Of a DNA stretch of 64,000 nucleotides, positions 7,990 through 16,821 are shown piece after piece. The stretch is from an uncultured Peptostreptococcaceae bacterium (GTDB taxonomy: Bacteria; Bacillota; Clostridia; Peptostreptococcales; Anaerovoracaceae), in assembly GCA_910588185.1 (NCBI GenBank), contig CAJUQR010000001.1:124001-188000 (forward strand). Direction: 5' to 3'. The position numbers were made by a program, and so were the translations under genes. Within the stretch, counting starts at the first letter, position 1; the number at the start of each line of letters is the position of its first letter. The notes beneath the pieces are model-generated. The model was not told the origin of the DNA, searched no databases, and saw only the letters and a program-made list of their open reading frames with translations.

Positions 7990-8487
7990 TTATGCTTCAG
8001 CTTTAGCATCAGCAATAGCCTGGAATGTTCTTACTGCCTTGCTTACAGGTGACTGTATGCTTCCCATGAACTTGGCAATCAGAACATCTCTTGACGGAAT
8101 ATCTGCAATTGCTTGGATACCATCTTTGTCGAACACATTGCCTTCAACAACACCTGCTTTAAATTCCATCTTTTTGTAATCTTTTATTATTTCATTTAAA
8201 ACTCTTGCCGGAGCAGTTGCATCTTCTTTACTGATTGCAATTGCACTAGGTCCTTCCAAAACTTCTGCAAGTCCCTCAAAAGCAGTTCCTTCAATTGCTC
8301 TCTTTACAAGAGTATTCTTGTAAACTGTATAGTCTACATTAGCTTCACGAAGCTTTTTTCTCATAGCGTCAGCCTGAGCAACTGTAATTCCCATGTAGTC
8401 GATAACTACTGCGGATTGTGCTCCGTCTAACTTTTCTTTAATCTCATCGATTATAACTTGTTTTGCTTTTTGAGCTTCTACTGACAT
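7990..8487 (-). CDS. rplJ: 50S ribosomal protein L10
   Basis: Stalk base protein that anchors L7/L12 dimers to the ribosome, 165 residues, full length. The family-typical N terminus (KQVIIDEIKEKL), the YTVYKNTLVKRA segment and the alanine-rich C-terminal helix that binds L7/L12 are all present. It is preceded by a recognisable L10 leader RNA (8544-8650), so rplJ-rplL expression is likely autoregulated by the L10-L12 complex. Confidence 0.97.
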   Translation of the reverse strand: MSVEAQKAKQVIIDEIKEKLDGAQSAVVIDYMGITVAQADAMRKKLREANVDYTVYKNTLVKRAIEGTAFEGLAEVLEGPSAIAISKEDATAPARVLNEIIKDYKKMEFKAGVVEGNVFDKDGIQAIADIPSRDVLIAKFMGSIQSPVSKAVRTFQAIADAKAEA

Positions 8488-8543
8488 ATTTGTTTGTTAC
8501 TCCTTTCTTGCCTTTTATTTAAAAGGCAGAATTGGTACTCCAT

Positions 8544-8650
8544 AAAAAAACCTTGTCCGCTCATAGACAGACAAGGTCAATATTTTATATTGTACCTCGG
8601 CGGGAAATTAAGCTTTCGCACCCGCTGTCTACGGTTTTGATTTCATCTTT
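8544..8650 (-). promoter_or_regulatory. ribosomal protein L10 leader with attenuator hairpin
   Basis: Between rplA and rplJ. Minus-strand reading shows the L10-leader core: an ACCGTAGACAGCGGGTGC segment followed by TTAATTTCCCGCCGAGG (8595-8646), matching the known leader family that binds the L10-L12 complex. Downstream is a terminator-like hairpin CCTTGTC/GACAAGG (8551-8576) with seven T's (8544-8550), the expected attenuator. Confidence 0.9.
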
Positions 8651-8686
8651 ATTTATAATTCAAATTCAGATTCAATAAATGAATGC

Positions 8687-9385
8687 TTAGAACTGAATCA
8701 ATGCAGGGTTTACCTTCACTCCAGGTCCCATTGTTGAAGCAACTGTAACACTTCTTAAATACTGTCCCTTAGCTGCTGCCGGTTTTGCCTTAACAACTGC
8801 TTCGAGAAGCGCATTAAAGTTATCAGCCAACTTTTCTGCTCCGAAAGAAACCTTTCCTATTGGAGTATGGATAATATTTGTTTTGTCAAGTCTATACTCA
8901 ACTTTACCTGCTTTAATCTCTTGAAGAGCTTTTTCAACATCCATAGTAACTGTACCTGACTTAGGGTTAGGCATCAATCCTTTAGGTCCCAGGATCTTAC
9001 CCAATCTTCCTACAACACCCATCATATCAGGAGTTGCTACTACTACATCAAAATCAAACCAGTTTTCGGTCTGAATTTTCTGTGCCATTTCTTCAGCTCC
9101 TACATAGTCTGCACCGGCAGCTTCTGCTTCCTGTGCCTTAGGTCCTTTGGCAAATACCAGAACCTTTTTAGTTTTACCTGTTCCGTGAGGAAGAACTATA
9201 GCGCCTCTTACCTGTTGGTCTGCGTGTCTTCCGTCAACACCAAGCTTGATGTGTACTTCGACTGTCTCATCGAATTTTGCTTTTGAAGCCTCCACCGCAA
9301 TTTTTAATGCTTCAGGAACTTCATGCAGTGCTGCTTTATCAAAAGTTGCAACTGCTGCTTTGTAATTTTTACCTCTTTTAGGCAT
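8687..9385 (-). CDS. rplA: 50S ribosomal protein L1
   Basis: L1 stalk protein binding 23S rRNA near the E site, 232 residues, complete. Typical segments are visible: MPKRGKNYK start, the GRLGKILGPKGLMPNPKSGT loop characteristic of L1 in the middle, and the C-terminal SVTVASTMGPGVKVN segment. It follows rplK by 46 bp and is followed by the L10 leader. The ATG has a GAGG-type ribosome binding site. Confidence 0.97.
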   Translation of the reverse strand: MPKRGKNYKAAVATFDKAALHEVPEALKIAVEASKAKFDETVEVHIKLGVDGRHADQQVRGAIVLPHGTGKTKKVLVFAKGPKAQEAEAAGADYVGAEEMAQKIQTENWFDFDVVVATPDMMGVVGRLGKILGPKGLMPNPKSGTVTMDVEKALQEIKAGKVEYRLDKTNIIHTPIGKVSFGAEKLADNFNALLEAVVKAKPAAAKGQYLRSVTVASTMGPGVKVNPALIQF

Positions 9386-9431
9386 TTTCTTTACCTCCTC
9401 GTGGTATTAACGATTTAAAATCTCCCACAAA

Positions 9432-9857
9432 TTAATCTTCAACAACTATACCCATGCTTCTTGCAGTACCTTTAATCATCTCTGTAGCTGCATCTAAATC
9501 CGCTGCATTTAAATCCGGCATCTTAATCTTTGCGATTTCTTCAGCCTGCGCTCTTGTCAATGTAGCAACTTTTTTCTTATTAGGCTCACCGGACGCTGCC
9601 GTAAGTCCTGCTGCTTTCTTGAGAAGAACTGCTGCTGGCGGTGTTTTGCAGATGAATGTAAAGGATCTGTCAGCATAAACTGTAATAACTACCGGAATAA
9701 CCATACCTGGCTGATCCTGTGTTCTTGCATTGAACTGTTTACAGAAGTCCATGATATTAACACCCTTTTGACCAAGTGCAGGACCTACAGGAGGTGCAGG
9801 AGTTGCATTGCCGGCTGCTATTTGAAGCTTAATATAGCCTTCAACCTTTTTAGCCAT
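9432..9857 (-). CDS. rplK: 50S ribosomal protein L11
   Basis: GTPase-centre protein of the large subunit, 141 residues, the usual length. N-terminal domain with the proline-rich PAPPVGPALGQKG motif (target region of thiopeptide antibiotics) and a C-terminal rRNA-binding domain ending in the GTARSMGI segment. It follows nusG in the standard rpmG-secE-nusG-rplK-rplA order. Confidence 0.97.
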   Translation of the reverse strand: MAKKVEGYIKLQIAAGNATPAPPVGPALGQKGVNIMDFCKQFNARTQDQPGMVIPVVITVYADRSFTFICKTPPAAVLLKKAAGLTAASGEPNKKKVATLTRAQAEEIAKIKMPDLNAADLDAATEMIKGTARSMGIVVED

Positions 9858-9897
9858 TCTATTCTCTCCTTTCTATAGATTTTGCCAGAGCCGGGCT

Positions 9898-10473
9898 CTA
9901 GCCTATTTTATCTACCTGACTGAACTCAAGTTCTACAGGAGTATCTCTTCCAAACATAGAAGCTTTTACACGCAGTACTTGTTTTTCTTTGTTAATCTCT
10001 TCTACTACGCCCATAAAGCTTTCAAAAGGACCACTGATGATGCGTACTGTCTCTCCAACTTCTACATCAAGATCAATATAAACTTTTTCTATGCCCATTC
10101 TAGCAACTTCTTCATCAGTTAGCGGAATAGGCTCTGAACCATGTCCTACAAAACCGGTAACGCCTTGAGTATTACGCACTAAGTACCACGATTCGTTTGT
10201 TACAATCATCTTTATGATTACATAACCCGGAAACATCTTTTTGGTTTTTATCTTTCTTTCACCATCTTTGATTTCAATCCGGTCTTCCGTCGGTACAATA
10301 ATGTCGATAATTAAATCCTGCATTCCGCGGTTCTCAACCATCTTTTCGATATTAACTTTTACTTTATTTTCATGGCCTGAATAAGTGTGCACTACATACC
10401 ACTTAGCTCTGCCATCACCTCTGAGGCCTTCTCCCTCTAATGGGGAAATTCCTTTGTTCTCAATATCAGACAT
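9898..10473 (-). CDS. nusG: transcription termination/antitermination factor NusG
   Basis: Transcription elongation factor that binds RNA polymerase and couples it to partners. 191 residues: NGN domain (from about WYVVHTYSGHENKV to GFVG) and a C-terminal KOW domain (VGETVRIISGPFESFMGVVEEI). An extra N-terminal stretch of about 22 residues precedes the NGN domain. Follows secE by 65 bp. Confidence 0.97.
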   Translation of the reverse strand: MSDIENKGISPLEGEGLRGDGRAKWYVVHTYSGHENKVKVNIEKMVENRGMQDLIIDIIVPTEDRIEIKDGERKIKTKKMFPGYVIIKMIVTNESWYLVRNTQGVTGFVGHGSEPIPLTDEEVARMGIEKVYIDLDVEVGETVRIISGPFESFMGVVEEINKEKQVLRVKASMFGRDTPVELEFSQVDKIG

Positions 10474-10538
10474 TTTTTGTACCTTCTCTTTTAAATATAT
10501 CTTGAAGTAAATCGATTACCTTTTTAGGCTTTCGGCTA

Positions 10539-10754
10539 TTAGCTTAATGTTACTCCCAAAACTTCTCTAAGAGCTACTAAAACACCTGTATCAATTAGCC
10601 AGAATCCCAATGCAAATATTGCACAGGTCATGATAACTACAGCTGTGTATGATACCAATTCTTTTTTAGTTGGCCATACTACTTTCTTCATTTCGGTTCT
10701 TACACCTTTAAAGTATTCACCGAAAGAAGCTTTTTTCTTTTTTTCCTTTGCCAT
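10539..10754 (-). CDS. secE: preprotein translocase subunit SecE
   Basis: Small membrane subunit of the SecYEG channel. 71 residues, with a lysine-rich cytosolic start, the conserved amphipathic segment (KGVRTEMKKVVWPTKKEL) and one transmembrane helix at about residues 36-60. Short single-span form as usual in Gram-positive bacteria. Lies between rpmG and nusG; AGGAGAG-like ribosome binding site. Confidence 0.97.
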   Translation of the reverse strand: MAKEKKKKASFGEYFKGVRTEMKKVVWPTKKELVSYTAVVIMTCAIFALGFWLIDTGVLVALREVLGVTLS

Positions 10755-10766
10755 ATTATTCTCTCC

Positions 10767-10916
10767 TTATTTAGTTTCTTTGTGAAGAGTGTGCTTTTTG
10801 CAGAATTTGCAGTATTTCTGCATTTCAATACGGTCAGGATCATTTTTCTTGTTTTTCATCGTATTGTAGTTTCTCTGCTTGCACTCTGTGCATGCCATTG
10901 TTACTTTAACTCTCAT
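10767..10916 (-). CDS. rpmG: 50S ribosomal protein L33 (zinc-binding type)
   Basis: A 49-residue large-subunit protein starting MRVKVTMACTEC and ending in a LHKETK tail. Two CxxC pairs (CTEC, CKFC) show the zinc-binding (C+) form. The ATG at 10916 follows GGAGGAAATTCTATC. It is the first gene of the secE-nusG-rplKAJL operon. Confidence 0.97.
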   Translation of the reverse strand: MRVKVTMACTECKQRNYNTMKNKKNDPDRIEMQKYCKFCKKHTLHKETK

Positions 10917-10997
10917 GATAGAATTTCCTCCGTTTTACTTCAAATTTCAAAGCTTTTTAACAGCTTTACTGCTCAATAATCATAAAGTCGCTTATTT

Positions 10998-11026
10998 ATT
11001 ATAAATCAGCGTATTGTCAATGTCAA
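10998..11026 (-). promoter_or_regulatory. promoter of the rpmG-secE-nusG-rplKAJL operon
   Basis: Consensus minus-strand promoter TTGACA (11021-11026), 17 bp, TATAAT (10998-11003), about 80 bp before rpmG. A second TTGACA overlaps six bases downstream. Confidence 0.85.
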
Positions 11027-11042
11027 CCAGCTTTTTTGTTTT

Positions 11043-11570
11043 CTAAAGCTCTTTAGGGTCTTCTTTCGTCAAAAGCGCCGTCTTTTTTATATATTCTTCT
11101 GAAGGAATCAAGTCCTTCAACTGATCCACCTTAACATAAACCCCTTGCGCAGTAGCCATAATCTCACCAAACTCGTCAGTAATTTCCGCTGATGCAAAAC
11201 AGCATCTTCCATTTACATCAGTCACCCTGCCATAGGCAAACATTTTGTTTCCTATTAATATAGGTTTAAGATACTTTGTAGTCATCTCCGCAGTAACATA
11301 TTTGGGAAGCCATTCACCTTCAGATGCAGTTCTATGCAGAGTGGCTCTTCCCATTACCTCATCAAGTACTGATGCCGAAAGACCGCCATGCATAATTCCT
11401 GTATGTCCCTCATGTATATTATCCGGTGTAAAGAATGTAGCCACTTCTCCGTTTTCCAAATCATAAAAAACACATTTAAGAGATGATGGATTGCCTTCGC
11501 CGCATGTTATGCTGTTAAATGTTGAAAGTTGTTTCCCCTTAACCTTACTTCTGACTCTTTCTGTTTTCAT
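11043..11570 (-). CDS. PaaI-like hotdog-fold thioesterase
   Basis: Probable acyl-CoA or acyl-thioester hydrolase, 175 residues, cytosolic. The hotdog motif HGGLSASVLDEVMG (near residues 61-74) carries the family HGG and the Asp/Glu region of the active site. It lies 3 bp after the LCP gene with no room for a promoter, so the two are co-transcribed. Substrate unknown. Confidence 0.8.
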   Translation of the reverse strand: MKTERVRSKVKGKQLSTFNSITCGEGNPSSLKCVFYDLENGEVATFFTPDNIHEGHTGIMHGGLSASVLDEVMGRATLHRTASEGEWLPKYVTAEMTTKYLKPILIGNKMFAYGRVTDVNGRCCFASAEITDEFGEIMATAQGVYVKVDQLKDLIPSEEYIKKTALLTKEDPKEL

Positions 11571-11573
11571 TTT

Positions 11574-13070
11574 TTATTCTGTCGTTTCTCCTGTCTGTAC
11601 TTCAATAATTTTATCAACAGCCTGTGCTATTGAAACTTCATCAGCTATTACTACAGCAGCATTCATTCCAAGGGCATAGCAATATTCATTACCGTTTTCT
11701 CCAGTAATAGATTGTCTTTCTATAGTCCAAGATGACATGTCATTGATTTGCATCTTTATCAGTGATGTCATCGACTTTTTCTCCATATCAGTTTCAATAT
11801 TATCTTTTATAGCATTTAATATGGATGTATACTCAGAAAGTATAGTTGAACTGCTAGTTGCTTTTTCAATTATTGCCGATAAAATCAACTGCTGATTCTT
11901 GTTTCTTTGTATGTCACCTTCACTGAAAGAATATCTTTCTCTGCTGTACGCAAGAGCCTGAGAACCATCAAGATGATTATATCCTTCTTGGAAATAGTAT
12001 TTCGCCTTCATACCATGAGTATAAAAACCGAAAGGTGAATTTATATCTATTCCTCCAATTGCATCAACAAGCTTTATTACAGTACTATAATTAACCTTGA
12101 CATAGTAGTTTATATCTATTCCCATAAAATCTTCAACTGTTGCTACAGTCTCATTAACGCCATAAATTCCTGAATGCGTTAATTTATCGCTGGCGCCTTT
12201 GCTTGCCAGCTTAACATATGAGTCCCTAGGTATAGAAGTCATGAGAATGCGTTTAGTCTTAGGGTTTACTGTAATAATCATATTCACATCACTTCTTGAT
12301 ACAGTATCTATACTTCCCTCAGTATCTATACCGCTTACAAATATATTAAACGGTTCTTTAGTAACATTAACATGGTCAGTAGTATTTCTGCTCTCTACTC
12401 TTATCGATATCTTATAAATTATCTTAACTTTTTCCTCAATTAAGCTATTTTGACCTCTCATACTCTCATAAGAAGCAGCGCTTATAAAAATTGCCGGCCT
12501 TTCCCCTGATACCAAGCTGTCAATGAGAACCGGCATCTCATTCACATATTCATACTCTATATCAACTTCTTTCTTGAGCTCTTTTTTGGCCTCTGAATAT
12601 GTGGATTCAGTATCTGTATGAACTCCTACAGTTTTTCCTTCAATATCTTTTGCCTCTTCATATGATGAAGAAGCATTTACTATCAGATAGAAATCTTCTC
12701 TAGCGCCCCCTATGCTTGTTATGCTATTGAAGAAGTCCAAAGTAGTATTTAAGTAATATATTCCAACGCCAAAAACTACTATAAGCAACGAAGCAATAAT
12801 CATTGCTACTTTACGTCTGCCCGGTTTCCCATTACGGCTAAACATTACCGGTGCTATGAATAATGATATGACAATCAGAATTCCTATTATAGGATACAAA
12901 TACTTAGCCGGAACAACATTAAGCCAAATCAAAAGCCCTATAAAGCAGAGAACAGCTAATGTATATATAATCGAAAGAAATCTGCTAAAACCTTTTATTT
13001 TCGTATTTTTCTTTTTTTGTTTCTTAAACTCCTTTTCACTTTTTCTATCGCTTCTCATACGTATTCTCAA
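11574..13070 (-). CDS. LCP (LytR-CpsA-Psr) family protein with SBP-like insert
   Basis: Membrane-anchored LCP protein, the family that attaches anionic glycopolymers to peptidoglycan. 498 residues: basic N terminus, three membrane segments at about 27-110, then an extracytoplasmic region. The stretch at about 125-240 (EDFYLIVNASSSYEEAKDI, KTVGVHTDTES) resembles a type 3 solute-binding domain. The LCP domain follows, with MTSIPRDSYVKL as the conserved arginine motif and YSRERYSF near its end. C-terminal residues past about 440 are less typical. A thioesterase gene follows. Confidence 0.85.
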   Translation of the reverse strand: MRIRMRSDRKSEKEFKKQKKKNTKIKGFSRFLSIIYTLAVLCFIGLLIWLNVVPAKYLYPIIGILIVISLFIAPVMFSRNGKPGRRKVAMIIASLLIVVFGVGIYYLNTTLDFFNSITSIGGAREDFYLIVNASSSYEEAKDIEGKTVGVHTDTESTYSEAKKELKKEVDIEYEYVNEMPVLIDSLVSGERPAIFISAASYESMRGQNSLIEEKVKIIYKISIRVESRNTTDHVNVTKEPFNIFVSGIDTEGSIDTVSRSDVNMIITVNPKTKRILMTSIPRDSYVKLASKGASDKLTHSGIYGVNETVATVEDFMGIDINYYVKVNYSTVIKLVDAIGGIDINSPFGFYTHGMKAKYYFQEGYNHLDGSQALAYSRERYSFSEGDIQRNKNQQLILSAIIEKATSSSTILSEYTSILNAIKDNIETDMEKKSMTSLIKMQINDMSSWTIERQSITGENGNEYCYALGMNAAVVIADEVSIAQAVDKIIEVQTGETTE

Positions 13071-13109
13071 ACCCTTTCTTTATCTTTTGCTTCGATTTTT
13101 CCCAAAATA

Positions 13110-13132
13110 AAAAGCCTTCTTAAAAGGCTTTT
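13110..13132. terminator. intrinsic terminator after the MATE gene
   Basis: Stem AAAAGCCTT / AAGGCTTTT with a 5-nt loop and T-rich flanks on both strands, between the MATE gene stop and the LCP gene start. Confidence 0.8.
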
Positions 13133-13215
13133 ATTAATTTTGGATTAATTATATATCATTTTCTAGCCTCTGACAACATTTTATTATCAATATTCCAATA
13201 ATCTTTAGATGATTA

Positions 13216-14544
13216 TCACGATGTTGCCGCCTTTGTTCTTCTTTTTATCAAAAATCGAATATAATAAATTGCAAATAAGACAAACCAAGAAAAAGCTTCA
13301 GCATATCCAATAACCATATTTCCAAAACTTGCAGCAAAAGCATAAGAAACAGCAATACGAACCAGCAAGGAAATAATTCCTGCTATTCCCGAAAAGAGCA
13401 TATCCCCTGTCCCCTCAAGATATCCCCTAAACGTCATAGCCAGACCATATATAACATAGCAGCTTGCAATCGATCTAAAAAAAGATTTTCCTATCTCAAC
13501 AGATTCAGCAGTTAATCCAAACATTGCTATCAAATATCCACCAAAAACAAGAACAAGCATGGTCAAACATAATGATAATCCTATAATCATGCATGTACCT
13601 GTTTTCAACACTCTTTTTGCTCTATCCTCATTTCCGGCTCCTATGTTTTGCGCAACTATTGTAGCAACTCCTGAGCCAAAGTTTACAATCGGCAAAATGA
13701 TGACAGAGTCAACTCTATAAGCAGTAGTAATGGCTGCAACTGTTTGTTCACCAAAACCATTCATAAATTGCTGAAGAACAAGACTTCCGGCAGAGCTGAC
13801 ACCAGACTGAATCGCCGGAGGCAAACCAAATTTAAACCCTTCTGTCAATATGGTTTTATTTACTGTATTTTTTCCAAGCCTAAATTCTAATATTTTGTGC
13901 TTTTTAATTGTATAAATGACAACAAATACAGTCATTACTGCTTGCGAAATGATTGTAGCAGTCGCTGCCCCTGCCACGCCATATCTTAAAACGACAACAA
14001 ATATTATATCTAAAATAACATTTATAACCGAACACACAAGAATAGATAAAAATGGTGCTTTACTATCTCCGATACCTCTCAATACAGCCGAGTATATATT
14101 ATAAATAGCCAAAAATGGTATCCCTATAAATAAAATCCGTAAATATTCCTTTCCAATCAAAAAAATGTTATCCGGTGTATCTAAAAGAGTAAGTATGGAG
14201 TTGATAAATACAATCCCCAGTGCAGCAATGGCAACAAATATAATTCCTAATAAAACCGAGAAAGAAGACAATATGCTTTTTAATTCCTCTAGTTTTTCCA
14301 TACCATACTTCTGCGCTGCCAGTACAGAAATGCCAGATGTGAAACCTACAATTACCGTTATAAAAAAGTTATACAATGACGTAGTCGCTCCAATTCCTCC
14401 GAGAGCCAATTCGCCCTCAACATTTCCGACAATAAAAGCATCTACCCAATTAAATATTTGTTGAAGAAGCCCGCTCAATATCAGCGGAGCAGTAAATAAA
14501 ATCAAGTTTTTTGCTATATTTCCCTGCGTTATATCATTCTTCAT
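13216..14544 (-). CDS. MATE family efflux transporter
   Basis: Cation-coupled multidrug/toxin exporter of the MATE family, 442 residues with about twelve membrane helices in two homologous halves. Family features are visible near the start (PLILSGLLQQIFNWVDAFIVG) and in the mid-protein VAAITTAYRVDS segment. It has its own promoter and a leader with a terminator-like hairpin (14587-14648), and is flanked by terminators, so it is a single-gene unit. Substrate unknown. Confidence 0.9.
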   Translation of the reverse strand: MKNDITQGNIAKNLILFTAPLILSGLLQQIFNWVDAFIVGNVEGELALGGIGATTSLYNFFITVIVGFTSGISVLAAQKYGMEKLEELKSILSSFSVLLGIIFVAIAALGIVFINSILTLLDTPDNIFLIGKEYLRILFIGIPFLAIYNIYSAVLRGIGDSKAPFLSILVCSVINVILDIIFVVVLRYGVAGAATATIISQAVMTVFVVIYTIKKHKILEFRLGKNTVNKTILTEGFKFGLPPAIQSGVSSAGSLVLQQFMNGFGEQTVAAITTAYRVDSVIILPIVNFGSGVATIVAQNIGAGNEDRAKRVLKTGTCMIIGLSLCLTMLVLVFGGYLIAMFGLTAESVEIGKSFFRSIASCYVIYGLAMTFRGYLEGTGDMLFSGIAGIISLLVRIAVSYAFAASFGNMVIGYAEAFSWFVLFAIYYIRFLIKRRTKAATS

Positions 14545-14586
14545 ATATTAATTATCTCCGTTATCCTCGAACAACAAATTATTTAG

Positions 14587-14648
14587 AAAAACGCTCAGAA
14601 GCTACCATACAGCATATTACTGTACCATAGGGGTAACTAATGAACGCC
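14587..14648 (-). promoter_or_regulatory. candidate attenuator hairpin in MATE leader
   Basis: In the minus-strand leader an imperfect long hairpin can form from three stacked stems: GCGTTCA/TGAGCGT, GTTACC/GGTAGC and GTACAG/CTGTAT, with an asymmetric bulge, followed directly by a run of T's. This looks like an intrinsic terminator between promoter (14675-14703) and ATG (14544). The ligand or factor is unknown; not a riboswitch class I recognise. Confidence 0.5.
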
Positions 14649-14674
14649 TCAATAAATTCTATAAATTTTTTTAA

Positions 14675-14703
14675 ATTTTAACAAACTAAGCATAAAAAGT
14701 CAA
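14675..14703 (-). promoter_or_regulatory. promoter of the MATE gene
   Basis: Minus-strand TTGACT (14698-14703), 17 bp, TAAAAT (14675-14680), about 130 bp upstream of the ATG. Confidence 0.7.
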
Positions 14704-14742
14704 CCTTTGATAATTTGTAACAGATTCCTTTACCCATATAAA

Positions 14743-14772
14743 AACCCCCATAGCTTAATGCTATGGGGGTTT
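14743..14772 (-). terminator. intrinsic terminator of tuf
   Basis: Stem AACCCCCATAGC / GCTATGGGGGTT with a short loop and A/T-runs, just after tuf. Between stop and terminator lies a short GC-richer stretch (14773-14809) with the words GCGAGCGCGAAG and GACAGAGC. Confidence 0.9.
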
Positions 14773-14809
14773 GTCTTATGCTCTGTCTTCGCGCTCGCCA
14801 TTCGCAGGA

Positions 14810-16003
14810 CTATTCTATAATAGCTGTTACTACTCCGGAGCCTACTGTTCTTCCACCTTCTCTTATCGCAAATCTCAGTCCCTCTTCGATTGCTATCGGT
14901 GTGATTAACTCAATCTCCATTGTAATGTTATCTCCTGGCATACACATCTCTACGCCCTCTGGTAACTTTAAGTCTCCTGTTACGTCTGTTGTTCTGAAAT
15001 AAAACTGTGGTCTGTATCCATTGAAGAATGGTGTATGTCTTCCACCTTCCTCTTTCTTCAGTACATATACCTCTCCCTTAAACTTTGTATGTGGGTGTAT
15101 TGTTCCTGGCTGACACAGTACCTGTCCTCTTTCGATTTCATTTCTCTGTACGCCTCTTAAAAGTGCTCCGATGTTGTCTCCTGTCTCTGCCTTATCAAGC
15201 AGCTTTCTGAACATTTCTACTCCGGTTACTACTACTTTTCTCTTCTCTTCTGTAAGTCCTACGATCTCTACTTCGTTTCCTACTTCAAGTACGCCTCTCT
15301 CTACTCTTCCTGTTGCTACTGTTCCTCTTCCTGTGATTGAGAATACGTCCTCTACTGGCATCAAGAATGGCTTGTCGTTATCTCTCTCTGGTTCTGGTAT
15401 ATAGCTGTCTACTGCTTCAAACAGTTCTATTATCTTATCTCCCCATGGTCCTGCTGGATCTTCTAATGCTCCTAACGCACTTCCTCTGATGATTGGTGTA
15501 TCATCTCCTGGGAATTCATATTCGTCAAGTAATTCTCTTACTTCCATCTCTACTAAGTCTAACAGCTCTTCGTCATCTACCATGTCACACTTGTTTAAGA
15601 ATACTATGATGTATGGTACTCCTACCTGTCTTGAAAGCAGGATGTGCTCTCTTGTCTGTGGCATTGGTCCATCTGTTGCTGCACATACCAGGATTGCTCC
15701 ATCCATCTGTGCTGCTCCTGTTATCATGTTCTTTACATAGTCTGCGTGTCCCGGGCAGTCTACGTGTGCGTAGTGTCTGTTTGGTGTTTCATACTCTACG
15801 TGTGCTGTTGAGATTGTGATTCCTCTTTCTCTTTCTTCTGGTGCTTTGTCGATGTTTTCAAAGTCTACCTTTTGTCCAAGTCCGTATCTTTCGAACAGCG
15901 TCTTTGTGATTGCTGCTGTTAATGTTGTCTTTCCATGGTCTACGTGGCCTATGGTTCCGATGTTAATATGCGGTTTTGTTCTTTCAAACTTCTGTTTTGC
16001 CAT
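14810..16003 (-). CDS. tuf: translation elongation factor EF-Tu
   Basis: GTPase that brings aminoacyl-tRNA to the ribosome. 397 residues, full length: G1 GHVDHGKTT at 19-27, RGITIS in switch I, G3 DCPGH, G4 NKCD, then domains 2 and 3 ending KLPEGVEMCMPGDN and GGRTVGSGVV. Strong codon bias typical of a highly expressed gene. AGGAGG ribosome binding site. fusA is not adjacent; tuf stands alone between terminators in this window. Confidence 0.98.
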   Translation of the reverse strand: MAKQKFERTKPHINIGTIGHVDHGKTTLTAAITKTLFERYGLGQKVDFENIDKAPEERERGITISTAHVEYETPNRHYAHVDCPGHADYVKNMITGAAQMDGAILVCAATDGPMPQTREHILLSRQVGVPYIIVFLNKCDMVDDEELLDLVEMEVRELLDEYEFPGDDTPIIRGSALGALEDPAGPWGDKIIELFEAVDSYIPEPERDNDKPFLMPVEDVFSITGRGTVATGRVERGVLEVGNEVEIVGLTEEKRKVVVTGVEMFRKLLDKAETGDNIGALLRGVQRNEIERGQVLCQPGTIHPHTKFKGEVYVLKKEEGGRHTPFFNGYRPQFYFRTTDVTGDLKLPEGVEMCMPGDNITMEIELITPIAIEEGLRFAIREGGRTVGSGVVTAIIE

Positions 16004-16099
16004 TTTCTTCGTTCCTCCTAATTATATAACGTTATTTTTTGGAAGTTGTGAATTCGGGCGTCCCCAAATTCACTTGGGTTTTGCTCAAACTTAATACTT

Positions 16100-16129
16100 A
16101 TTTTACCACACCTTACCATCGTTTGACAA
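16100..16129 (-). promoter_or_regulatory. promoter of tuf
   Basis: Minus-strand TTGTCA (16124-16129), 18 bp, TAAAAT (16100-16105). The leader contains an inverted repeat GTGAATT/AATTCAC around 16048-16075. Confidence 0.65.
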
Positions 16130-16191
16130 GCAGTTAAATTGCAGGTTAGCATTCAATATAATCATTTTATATCAAGGTTTCCATTCGACAA

Positions 16192-16683
16192 TCAATATTT
16201 ATTCAATCTTTCATCTCCTGTAGCTTCATATCCTATTTTTTTAATCTCTTCTGCGCTTTTATAATCGTCAAAATTCATATATATTTTCGCCAAAAGAATG
16301 TATACTTCTGCATTTTTATCATCATACTTAATATAATCCTCAAGATATTTTACTGCCTCTTTTCCCCTGCCTATATCCGCAAGCAAAATACCTAGAGGAT
16401 AATTATAATACAATACCCCTTTTTGTATTATTTTTATATAATCTGATATAGCTAAATCATACTTCCCCAACTGTCGGTACAAATTTCCCCTTACCGCATA
16501 AGCTTCATATCTATTACTATCTAAATATATGGCTTCACTTAAGGTATGTATAGCTGCTACATTTTTACCTTCATTATATAAGTTTTGTGCTTCATTAACT
16601 TTTCTTTCATATCTGTTATCCGTACACGAAACAAGCAATATCAAGGCCAAAACACATACAACAATCCCTACTGTTTTTCTCAT
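16192..16683 (-). CDS. TPR-repeat lipoprotein
   Basis: A 163-residue predicted lipoprotein. The N terminus is a signal sequence with lipobox LLVSC (cysteine near residue 20), followed by three or so tetratricopeptide repeats (for example AIHTLSEAIYLDSNRYEAYAV pattern, and AEVYILLAKIYMNFDDYKSA). TPRs mediate protein contacts; a specific role cannot be assigned. It is divergent from the small XRE regulator, sharing a 138-bp upstream region. Confidence 0.75.
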   Translation of the reverse strand: MRKTVGIVVCVLALILLVSCTDNRYERKVNEAQNLYNEGKNVAAIHTLSEAIYLDSNRYEAYAVRGNLYRQLGKYDLAISDYIKIIQKGVLYYNYPLGILLADIGRGKEAVKYLEDYIKYDDKNAEVYILLAKIYMNFDDYKSAEEIKKIGYEATGDERLNKY

Positions 16684-16821
16684 CCAATCACCCGTTTTAT
16701 AGTATTTGCTTCAGCATTATATCTTATGTTTACATTATATAATTCATTAGTCTATAAGTCAATAAAGCAATTATTCTATAATCTAATTAATACATATCTT
16801 ATGAAAGGATTAGTGTGCCTT

